Assembly (NCBI RefSeq): GCF_000003815.2 | Contig: NC_049988.1 | Location: 15,855,957 to 15,919,956 of the forward strand | Length of the DNA stretch: 64,000 bases | From: Branchiostoma floridae | Lineage: Eukaryota > Chordata > Leptocardii > Amphioxiformes > Branchiostomatidae | Reading direction: 5' to 3' | Shown: positions 49,201 through 61,200 of the stretch, piece by piece | How positions within the stretch are numbered: position 1 is the first letter of the stretch | Layout of the letters: every line of letters starts with the position of its first letter | Made by a program: the position numbers and the translations under genes | The notes under the pieces: generated by a model | Told to the model about the DNA's origin: nothing | Seen by the model: only the letters and a program-made list of their open reading frames with translations | Databases searched by the model: none

Positions 49201-52200
49201 CTTCTAGGAATGTTGCATGGATTAGTTTTTACTGTGCAAAAATATGTTTTAAGTAGTAAATTCATGCTGTCCCCGTCCTTGGTGCTGAACGGGTTGGCCA
49301 ATGAAACTGAGAGCGGGAAATCTGAGCAGTAACAAAGTAGCATCTGTGTTTGCCCTAGTTCCAACCTAGATTTTTCAATCACTTTTACTTCGACCTTTTT
49401 CATATCAGGGGTGAAATTGATTCAATACTCTGAGAAACAGGATAGAAAGACCACTTTGTCTTCGGGACATACGCTTGAATATACTTCACAGAACCTATTT
49501 TCATTATTGTAACGTAACATATACGTGGTATTCTAAAACTGACAGAATAGCTTCTATTAGCTGTGACGGCTTTTGGTCCTTGTATGTTGTCTAATGTATT
49601 AGTGCACAAGAAGTCACCCGTCATGACAGTCGCCACGGTTAATTATCATGTCTCTTTTCACAGGCTCAGAGACGGTTGACGGCTTCCAGGACCAAAAGTC
49701 GGACCAGTGGTTCGGCTTTTCCGTCAAGAGCGCATCTCCTGCAAAAGACGCGGTCGCTGTAAGGGCGTTTTAATGTATCTGTAGTGATCGGCTAGTGGCA
49801 GAAATTCTACTTCTGGATAGCTAGCTTTCAAAATCAATTTTGGGAGTTCGAATCCCGACTTCGTTATCATTCGGTGTTCTGAGACCCCAAATATATTAAC
49901 ATGTTACCGGTATTGAGAGTTGTCTTTGGAATGTAATGTTATCAACTTGCAATTGACCTAACCCTGGTCATAGTCAAGGAAACTAACTTCCGTAGTTAAC
50001 TTAAGTTAAACTATGTCTGCACCCCCTTTCATAAGAAAAGCCTCACTTAGGCGTCCTGTGCTCAACGCCAGACGAACTAATTTCTGCTTACCCTGGCATG
50101 TACACCTCTGTAAATGACTTGTACTCCAACATTCCGAAGACATGTCATTCATTGTATGACGAACTAACTTCCTTGAGCGTACATAACCGGGGTTTTGCCT
50201 GCTCCCTTCCCAGGCCTGTGCACCGCTGTACGTGTTCTACGCTCAACGTGACGACACACGTGACCCTGTTGGCAACTGTTTCCTAGCAACCAACGGGATG
50301 ACAGCCTTCGACAGCTACTCCCCCTGCCGAGGTTGGTATCACCCAAGTACTTCGGACCGATCAAAATATCTCGTAACGTGGTGTATTTCAATTGATATCT
50401 GGTTGTGATTGCATTGCCAGTATTACAAATTGCACATAACGGGGGAAAACAACACTAAAGAACGATATAACATATAAAGAAAGCAGAGTAGAGATGAAGC
50501 ATGCTGCTTTTTAAGTACATGTACCTAGATTGAGCTGAGGCCCACGGAAATTTATTCAGATGGCCAAGCAACGGAGTTGTGGTAACACTTGCGCCACAGG
50601 GAAAAGGAAAACTTTGAACTAACTCTGAATACTAACTGGATTGGTTTGACTTCTTCTCTTAGAACAGTCGAAGACACAAATTTGCACTTTTTCTGTAATG
50701 TTTGGGCTCTTTGGCGTCAGATTCTCCATTCCCCAACATGTCAACAGAATTGTTCTATGAAGCATAGCGCGACGTGAATTGGGTCATCAGGTCACAAAAC
50801 AATCTCACCTTTGACCTTGTTTTGATCAGCCCTGGACGCTCGTGCATTAAATGACAGGACTCAACACGGACAGTGTGAGAGCGGCTTCAGTCTGGACTTC
50901 AGCAAGGTAACGTTAGAGATTTCTAAAATCATACCTTAGATGTTTGAAAGACTTTCTCCTGTTAGGTATCAGCTATGTACTTATAGTTACAACAAACGAG
51001 CAACAACAAGTATCAGTCTATCCAGTACTATAGTTATATTTATGTGCTGCTCTAGCATCATTTTTCTATCCATTGAATGATTGATCCAATCCATTACAAA
51101 GATTATCCATTTATCCACTATCCATCCATCCTTCCTTCCGTCGTTCCACCCATCCATCAATCCATCTAAATAACCTCATTGGCACAATGTGGGGACATTA
51201 TCATTCTGTTTCCACCTGTAGATTTCCTTAGTCTCTACCAGACTCCGGATCGCTGGAAAATCGTAGAAATTGAACAAATAGAGAGGAATATAACCGGCCA
51301 GGGAACAGCTCGCGATCCTAGGATCCGCGGTCGCGTTACTGTTGCCTAGCCGGCTATATTCCTCTGGCCGGCATACTCCTCTATTTGTACCATTTCTACG
51401 ATTTTTTCCAGCGACTCGGAGTCTGGTAGAGACTAAGATTTCCTTGAAATTATTTTCTGTTGTGTGCAGGACTCAGAGGAAGTGTTGGTGGGTGCAGTGG
51501 GGGATCAGTACTGGGCAGGTAAGTGATTTTTTTGGCAACACCCTAGGAGTGGAGCCAGTAGTACCGTAACTTATACAAGTGGTAGATTTCTTCGATTAGT
51601 TTTCCCTGGCTGGAGGCATGTAAATCAATGGTAACCAGTATCCAGGTAGGTATGAACAGATAAACCTTCACCCATTTGCCTAACCAAGTAACCTGCAACA
51701 AATTTTCAAAACAGCTAGGGACATAATGTAAAAAATAAAGTCACTGTTTTTGGCCATTTTTCTACATTATGAGTTGAGTCTATCTTATTACACTGCAAAG
51801 CAATATTTACAAGGTCTTACAACGTATGGATACGACTTTGTTGAGCCGTGAGGATGTCTTGAAATATGCGCACTTCCCTCCGCCGCTTGAGTTGTCCGCC
51901 ATTTTATCCAATTCTCCGACGAACCAAAGTGCGCTTTAGAACGCGTTCGGTGGTTCGCTCGAATCGTTACTGAAGTTTGTTGCGACCGCAACGGTCGATT
52001 CGGAAATCTACTTCCGGTAGGCTACCCGGAAGTAAGCGAATTTGGTCGTGGCTTACTTTGGCGTTGTTAATTAGAGCTAAAAATGTGATAAAATGACGCA
52101 GATAAGTTGGAAATAAGTTACAAATGTCAATCTGACTGGAGATTTTCAAGTTCAGAACATTTGAAAATTTGGCGCCAAATTTCTACATTATGTCCCTTTA

Positions 52201-55200
52201 GCAGGCTGAAGAGTAAGTAATTCATTAATTGATTTGCTTTTTAAATGTTTAAAAAGTAGTACCGTAACTTATACAATGACTGTCAAAAACAAGTGATTTG
52301 ATTTTTTGAAAAGGACTGTATTCAGATCGTGACAGAGGATGTTGTAAAAAGAGTGCTGACTGCTTGCCAATGACAATGATTTTACTAAATGGTTTGATTT
52401 CCACAACACAGGCACGTTGTACACCCTGGACCTGGACAATACGAACGACCCCTACAATAACGATATGTACTCAGCACTCCCATCTGTCAATGAAGATGAC
52501 TTCCACCTCGGTAAGTGGCTCTGTTTCACTTGATGCAATCAAAATTTTAAGTGTAGCTTCCCTAAATCAGATGCTGTTCTCTTTGTGCCACATAAGTCAC
52601 ATCTTTTAATGCTCTTTAGTATAAGGATAAAACTAACTAATAAATACTGATTATTTCATTTGTCCCCTCTGCAGCCTACTCAGTAGCATCAGGTGAATTC
52701 ACAGGAGATGGAACCCCAGGTGAGAAATATGAACTTCTGAAAGTCTAAATTGGTTTCATAATGTAGTATGAGTACAGTGATGGGGAGAGGGAGAGAGAAA
52801 GATAGAAGGGGCTCCAGAGTGAGGGATATACAGAGAGACATGGAAGAGAGGGAAGACAGAGAAAGGGAGAGACAAAAGGGAGAGGGAGAGATGCGTGTGT
52901 GTGAGAGAGAGAAAGCCGATAGAGAGAGGTAAAGGGAGAGAGAAAGAGTGAGGAGAGACGGAAGGGAAAGATACATGGAGGCAGAGGGAAAGGAGAGAAA
53001 GGGAGAATGATCTGTTTGAGAGGGAGGAGGATGAGAGAGAGAGATAGAGAGAGAGAGGGGGAGAGAAAGAGAGAGAGAGAGTTGGAAACTGTAACAATCC
53101 ATGTTCATTTTCTGTTTTGTTTCACCCAGACTATGTGGTGGGTGTCCCAAGAGCTGGTGGAGATCCAACATCAGAAAACCCCAACTTTGTTGCAGGGCAG
53201 GTAGAAATGGATCATTGTTTTCAAACATTTTTTAAACTGGCACTCAAAAGTCGGTTCTCTTGCTCTGTATGCATGTATATTGTAAAATTTCACATCATTT
53301 CTGTTCTAACTGTCATGGACATAGGTAGCTTAAGCTACCAGTGTTATACTACATTCAATGTCATGTTGGAGATTGACATTACGAAAATGTGAAATGTGTT
53401 TTTTTCACAGTTGCGAATCTTGTCCAAGGGACCAGGAAGGCGACTAGAAACACTTTCGACAGACCCAGCCGCTCTGGAAAGCAACCAGGTGGGGTGTTGT
53501 TTCACTAAATTTCCTCACTTATTGATTAGAGTTGGAGTCTGAGTCTACAGTTTATGTCAATCCTTTCACAAAGTGGTAAGCCACAATGAATGAGTACAGG
53601 AGTATCTTGAAATCTGTAGTTTCTTATGATTGTATTTACATGTGGATGTGCATTTTCTTTTTCAGTTTGGTTCAAACTTTGGATACTCTGTGATTGTACA
53701 AGATGTAAATAATGATGGGTAAGTACTGGCTTCCTTGCAGCTTAAGATGATGTTTTATTGCAGTCTGGAACTTCAAAGTAAGAAAGATTATTTTCACAGT
53801 GCTTTTTAACAAAGAAGAGTAAGGGAATTGTCATCATAAACAAGGCTATAAAGTCATAATCCAAGTACCTGATAGATATGTGAATGTTACTTACTTTTTC
53901 CTCACAACAATATTCCTGCTATGTATTGACTCATTGTTTCCTGTGCACCAGTCTTGATGACATCATCACAGGGGCACCCATGTACAGTAGCGAGGGGTTC
54001 CAACATGTCGACCTGGGCGCAGTTTACGTCTACCTGCTGACGCAAGCAGCTCAGACGGTAAGGGCTTTAACACTATCATTGTGTGGTGTCCTATGTGACA
54101 GAGACTGTCATTCTCATATAAGACTGTTTAGCCACAGTCAAAGCTGTGTGTGTGTGTGTGTGTTTGTTTCAAAGCAGTGTATATAGGGATATCAATTGGA
54201 CATATGGTGATTTCAAATTTCAATATTTTCAAAATGTTTCAGTCTAACAATAACACCACTATCTGTTGACTTGATATCCCTTAATACTCTGCTTATAAAC
54301 ACAATGGACATAAAGCTGGTGTGTTACGCCAAAGGGTGGTTATGCCAGCTACATAGATACAGATACAGATAGGTTACCCCCGGATAAAAGTGAACTCAGC
54401 ATGTATAAGGTTTTTTGCTTCTGATCACTTAAACGTTTAAGCAAACCATATACACGAGGCACTTTGTGGTTAATTGTACAATAAAACATTGATTTTAATG
54501 ATACCTATTCTGTTTTGTAAACATCAGGGATAAACAAGTCCACTAGCCCTATTGTCCAGGGCAAGTGAAAGTGCTGTTCGGGCAAGTACATGTCCTACCC
54601 CACTTGTCCGATCGGGCAAGTAAGATTTTTCCATTGATTTTAGTGCAATTTTGATATACTTGTTACTTTTTACAGTCATGACATCAAGCAATTGTCTACA
54701 GAGAATTCCATTGCTGGAAGTGAAAATGTATATACTAGTAACAGTGATATTTGAATATTGGGCAAGTGAAAAATTGGTTCGGGCAAGTACATCTTTTATG
54801 TGCTTGCCCGATAGGACAAGTGGATTTTAGAAAACTTGTTCAACCCTGAACATACAAACTTTTGTTCCTGCAGCCAACTTTCAGTGCACCTACTGTACTT
54901 ATGGGGAAGTCTGCTAAGGGGCGCTTCGGAACAGCCCTCGCTGCTTTAGGGGATATCAACCAAGATGGATTCAATGGTAACAGGAACTTTCAAATATGTC
55001 TTTCTCTTGGGGACAAAGTATTATGTATTGAGATGTGCCTGTTGAAAAATGTTGGTACATATATATATGCAAGTCAAATTTATCATAAATTTTCTGTTTA
55101 ATTGTTAGGACTATGGAATGGCATCACTAACAAACATCTGAAGTAAAATGTGTCTATCATTTATCACTGACAACTGAAATAAACCTAACAAAACCTAAAA

Positions 55201-58200
55201 GGGGCCACAATCTTTCATGAAACTTTATAAAACTGGTATTTTTCGTATTTTGAACACCTTGATATCTGACGTATGCATACCTCTGGGATTACTGATGCTG
55301 CACTAACATATACTACAATGTATCTTGAAATTTACTGTATTTTTTAAGTGTTGATCTTAGAGTACCTTAGCTTGAGTACAATCCTCCGTAGTGACCTCTG
55401 GCTCAGTACTTTCGCTTGCTAACCACGGATTAGCAAGCAAAAGTACTGAGCCAGCGGTCACTGCAGAGGATGGTACTCAGGCAAACACGCAAGTTCAGAC
55501 TCCATGGTTAGCTAGCAAAATGATTGAGCCAGCAGTCACTATGGAGGATGGTACTCAGGCTAAGATTACCTGGTATTATGTTCCTTTATCACTTTTGAAC
55601 CTTTGTGTCCACAGACATTGCAATAGGAGCGCCATACGAGGGACTGGAGGCTGGCAGTAACTGGGGATCTGTGTACATCTACCATGGTTCAGCCAATGGC
55701 ATCAGGGCAGAGAAACCTGCACAGGTTAGGGGATAGAGGGAAGGAAAGAGTAATAAGAGAAAGAAAAATAAAGCAATGACCTAGTAGAAGGAAAGCAAAT
55801 TCAATGGGGAGCTGTGTACATCTACCATGGGTCAGCCAATGGTATCAGGGCAGAGAAACCTGCACAGGTTAGGGGGATAGAGGGAAGGAAAGAGCAATGA
55901 GATAAAAAAGAAGAATATAGCGATGAACTAGTGGAAGGAAATGAATTTGATGGAAACAAAAGAATGAAAAAGAGAAAATCAAATTGAACAGAAATGTTCA
56001 TAAAGCAAGAAGAAGGAAGGCAGAAATAAAGAGAAAGAAGAAGGATAGACAGAAAAAATTAAAGCAAGGAAGGATGGAAGGAATACAGAGAAACCTGCAA
56101 AGGTCAGAAGGATAGAGGGAAGGGAAGAGCTATGAGAGAAAGAAGAATTAAGTAATGAATGAGTGGAAGGAAAGCAAATTCAATGGGGAGTTGTGTACAT
56201 CTATCATGGATCAGCCAACGGCATCAGGGCAGAGAAACCTGCACACGTTAGGGAGATAGAAAACAAGTGCTTTTGAAAAAAGCTGTGCCTTGGCATGCAG
56301 TAAGGATAGTTTTCTTGTCTGCTAAATATGTATTATGGTAGCCAAAGTGTTGTAATCATGTTGCAAATATATGTAGGTGTCTTAAAATCTGACTTGCACA
56401 GGTTAGGAGGAATAGAGGGAAGGAAAGAGCTAAGAGAGAAAGAAGAATAAAGTAATGAACTAGTGGAAGGAAAGCAAATTCAATGGGGAGCTGTGTACAT
56501 CTACCATGGGTCAGCCAATGGTATCAGGGCAGAGAAACCTGCACAGGTTAGGATAGAGGGAAGGGAAGAGTAATGAGATAAAGAAGAATAAAGCAGGGAA
56601 GAAGTGGAAGGAAAGCAAATTCAATGGAAATGAATGGAAAAGAGAAAATTGAATGGAACAGAAATGTACATAAAGGCTTAAAGAGGAAAGGCAGAAAAAA
56701 GTTAGATTCAGAAAAGAATGAAAGCAAGAAAAGAAGGAAGGAAGGAATACAGAGGAATAAGAAGAACTATTATCATTGTAATTATGGAGGAAACTTGAAT
56801 GGATAGGAAAGTTAAGAATTGTTGCACAACCAGAGATGGCTTTTCAGCACCATGGAAAGTGAAGACTACAGGAAGTGTAAAGGAAGGATAAATTGGGGCT
56901 GTCTCCAGCTTTGATTCTTTTCTGGCCCACTCATTGTTTAGAAGCCCATGTTGTTAATTTCCTTTGTTAAAGCTGTCATTCTAAGCTTACAAAAATACAG
57001 TTTTATGACATGAAGCTCAAATTTCGGAACGGATGGTGGGAATTATTTCTCTTTCCAAACAAGCTTAAGCAAATTCACAGAACAGAGGGATGGGTCCTGG
57101 AGACAGGCCTGGGATAAATGATGTCACCTCTTGTACAAGAGAGATTACAGTTTCTTATTATTCTATTCTTGCTTGACTAAGAACAGTAGTGAGAGAAAAT
57201 GTATGGACATCACTAAAAAAATTGGGCCCCCCAAAAAAACTCTTGTCTTTTCCTGGCAGGTCCTGAGGGCCTCAGATTTCTCAACTGACTTGAAGGCCTT
57301 TGGGTTCTCCCTGGCTGGAGGAATGGACATCGATGGTAACCAGTATCCAGGTAGGTGTAAAGGGATGTATCCTCTCAAAGATACCTAATCAAATAACCTG
57401 TAGCAAACTTGGTACCTAAGTGCTACCTTAGCAGGCTGAAAAGCATTTTATTAATTGATTGGCTTTTTAAAATGTTTTGTTCTATTACAGTAGTTGTATT
57501 TGTGTCTACGCACTACCAAGAACAACAACAATTAATGTTACATTTTTTTGTTTGTTTCAGACATGGCGGTTGGTTCATATTTGACAGACAGAGCTGTTGT
57601 TCTAAGGTGAGTGTTTGATATGTAGATAGTTTCCAATTGACATATAAGTCACTCCACGTAAGCTTTCTTGCCTCTTTCCTTCTGTCAATTCCAATTGAGC
57701 TGTGGCAGTCATTTTAGATATACAAAAAGTGGAAAAGATTTAGAGACTATGAAGGGAGATCTGAGGTACGGTTATACGGTAAATCTTGAATTATGTGATT
57801 TCAGAGTTATCATATTGAGATATTCTTCTTCTTTCCTCCATTGTTTCCCTACTACATGTATTATTGTTTCAACTACAAACACAAAGATGCAGCAAACTCT
57901 TGATTTTCACAGTGCTGTGGAATTTATGTGGCACAAAATGAGTGTTATTTTTTCTAACATTTTCCTCAGGTCTCGACCAATCGTGAACATGGCTCCCAGC
58001 CGCCAGGTCCTGACAGTGGAGCCAGAACTGATCAACTTGGAGAGTAAGGCCTGCGCTAAGGACGGTGTCAACGTGACATGGTACGGAAAGTTACTGGAGC
58101 CATGAGATGGCATTTCAGCACCATGGAAAGTGAAGACGACAGAGAGTGTAATGGAACGATAAATCCCATAGAAGCCCATGTTGTTAATTTCCTTTCTTAC

Positions 58201-61200
58201 ATCTATCATTCTAAGCTTACAAAATACAGTTTTATGATGTGAAGTTCAAACTTTTGGAATGAACAGTGGGAATTTTTTTCTGTCACAACGAGCAAAATTT
58301 GTACATAACACTAGTTCACCTTTATGTGTGGGGTAGCCTATATCTGTTGTTTTCAAAAGTGGTATTCTGGGACTATAGCTTCGTAGACAGGTCACAATGC
58401 GACTTACAGGTCCACGAAAGTATTAAAAATTGTCAACAACTACGGACTGAACTCCAGAATGGCGGAGTGATTATTTACCGCTGAGAGGACCGAGGTTCAC
58501 GGAGCAAAATGGCTGGCTAGAAGTTTTGGATCTGTGACGTCAGACTCTCAGAACGCGGCCATTACGTCATCGGCCAGCGCGGCGGGGAAAGGAGGAGAGC
58601 GCGAAGTTCAAACGTGTCTACAGGGTCATATTAGGCGGATCAATGTAAAAATTGACGTACATCAACTTTTTAATGAGTAAACTACTGGAAAATAATGAAT
58701 TGAAAATTTTCTGATGCTGTCCTTTAATGACAGTTGTTTCAAATTGCAATATTTTGAAAATATGCATTGTGTATTGCAATTTGAAACCGACTTCATATCC
58801 CTGAATACCCAGTTTTTAAAACAACGAATATTGGTTACCCCACAGATAAAGGTCAGGTAGCGTTAATTTACTGTTTTGGAATGCACTACAAAGGACCATG
58901 TATTGAAGAGTGTTGAGAATGGAATGCTCCTTAAAATCAGAGTGTCTTTGTTATTTTTCCAGTTTTGACGTGTCTGTGTGTTTCACCTATGATGGTGTCA
59001 ACGTGCCAAACCAAATAAGTAAGTTATTAACATCAACTTTCCTTATCTTAAAAAGAGTTTTAAGTCAATTGTACAAATGTATTATGGTGGTTCACTAGTT
59101 AGCTATGCACTATCATGACTTTTGTTGTTGTTTCCCAGATGTGGATGTAGAGATCGCCCTGGACGTGCAGCAGAACGTGAAACGTGCCATGTTCCAGAGC
59201 AGCAACAGTCCCGTGGAACGTTTCGTCGGGTACATGGTCAACAAAGGGTCGTCCTGCTCTCTCATACAGGAGAAAGCACTCATACAGGTAGGGTTGCTGT
59301 AGTGTGTAGTCTCTATAATTGAAAAAAAAGTGTTTAAAAAACAGCAAAAACAGGGCTGTTTGATCTGGAGACTGAACTTGCCTGGAGACTTAACAATTCA
59401 TTTGATGGTTGAAAATGGTAACCATATTGCTGGCTTACTCCTGGCAAATCACTATTTTTCCAACAATGTAGGGAGTCTGATACTTTTTTTCAGAGTAGAG
59501 TGCAAGCACTGCAAAGTTTAGTAGAAAGGGATCCTATCCGAGGAACAGAAGTTCTCTCTCTCTGATGTTTAGATCTCTCTAATGCTGTTCAGATGACTTA
59601 CGTCTATTTACACATGACTGACTAAATTATACTCCAAGCCGGTAGGGGTCAATTGGCCACTTGCAGTGAGACAATTGCATAATACTGGCTGGAATAACAT
59701 CTACATTTGTAGTTTCATAATTCTAATTGTTTGTGTTAAACAGAACGACATTCAGGACAAGCTGAACCCCATAGTTGTGAGAGTGAAGTACGGCCTGACT
59801 GCACCTACAGGTGTGCAGGTGGGGCAGCTCACACCTGTTCTCAACGACAACAAACCCACCTTGGAAACACAACAGGTACGTCCAATATGACTAATATTAT
59901 TGCCTTTGCCAAGAAGTTTATGTTTTGGGTGTGCGTGTGTCTGTCTGTGTTTGTGTGTGTCTGCTAACTTAAGAATCCTTGCTCGTTGTTTTTTATATGC
60001 CACTTCATTTTTTATTGAAAATAAAAGGTGACACTTGGGATTTCAATCAACCCCAAAATGCACTCCAAATGACATAATTTCTTTCATTCTTTTGATTTTA
60101 ATTCTTAGACAATGTGATGTAAGTACTTTCAGATCACAATATCGAAATATTAGTGTGGATTTTTAATTCTCCCATCAGGTCAGCATCCTGAAGGATTGTG
60201 GTCCCGATGACAAGTGTGTCCCAGACTTGAAGATCACGTCAGCATCAGCGTAAGTTCTTTCTAGCAAAAAAGCAATTTGTTGTTGAACTGTGATAACTGT
60301 CACTCAAAATGTCTAGAAGTCATCCAAGGCTCTTTTTTCTCCTTTATTCTTAAAACAAATAGCACATTTGTCAAATATTAAGGAACTAAGACTAGTAATT
60401 TTACAATCTACAACTATTGCACAGCAAATGTACTTGTGTCTCCTATCACATGGGTAAAGGTACATTTGTCCAGCACAAGGAAGTTGCAACTAGTATTTCT
60501 ACAATCTACGAGTGATAAAATGTAATCCAATGTTCATACCTCTTCCCCAGCACCCCGGAGGTTGGAGTGTATGTTGGAGACCTGAACACAGAGCTGGTGC
60601 TGACTGCGGTTGTGGAGAATGTGGGTGAAGGTGCATACGTGTCAACGCTGTCGCTGTCACCACCGGCTGGCGTGGACTACATCGGCGGGGACATCACGCT
60701 GTCGGTAAGGCCACAACAACTCAGTTGTTTCTTATCCATGATGTTATAAAAATGTGGTGTGGGACTGTATGAACAGTTTTTTCAGAAGCTCAAGGATATG
60801 GTTATTGTCAGTGATATTCATCCTCCCATCATGTTTCCTGTGTTATGATTTTGATGTTGTTGTTGCTCTTGTTTGACATCTCTTAAATCACTTGACAAGG
60901 TCTCTAGGTGCTGTGAGTTGCTCTTGGTTCATGCTCGGGTTCATGTAAATGGTCTCTCTGTTTTTGTAGAATTCATCTGAGACGTCTCCTCTCATTTCAG
61001 TGAGAGTGATGATATCTGTGTCCCTATTTCTTCTGGTGTGCAGTTCATGATGAGAGCTCACCGTAAAACTGCAAACATCAAACAATTTCACGATTTCACA
61101 ATTGAAAGAACTAATCTAAATGCCTTACAAATCAGTTCCACACTTTTTTATCCCAGAGAGGGACTACAAACTGTGACCTTCTGGTGGTGGTCGACGACAG

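Larger units (their letters stand above)
51557..52276. repeat. 22-bp direct repeats bracketing the exon-15 copy
   Basis: The same 22 bases (AGTAGTACCGTAAC followed by TTATACAA) occur at 51557-51578 and 52255-52276. They enclose the exon-15-derived segment and the MITE within it. They could be a target duplication made when the segment was inserted. Confidence 0.8.

Noticed and set aside
52689-53228. Long Ser/Leu-rich minus-strand frames
   Set aside because: Produced by the GA-rich low-complexity tract; they overlap real plus-strand exons 8 and 9 of gene B.
55803-56546. Exon 14 copies as additional coding exons
   Set aside because: They have donors but no acceptor, and the upstream sequence is purine-rich; called pseudoexons.
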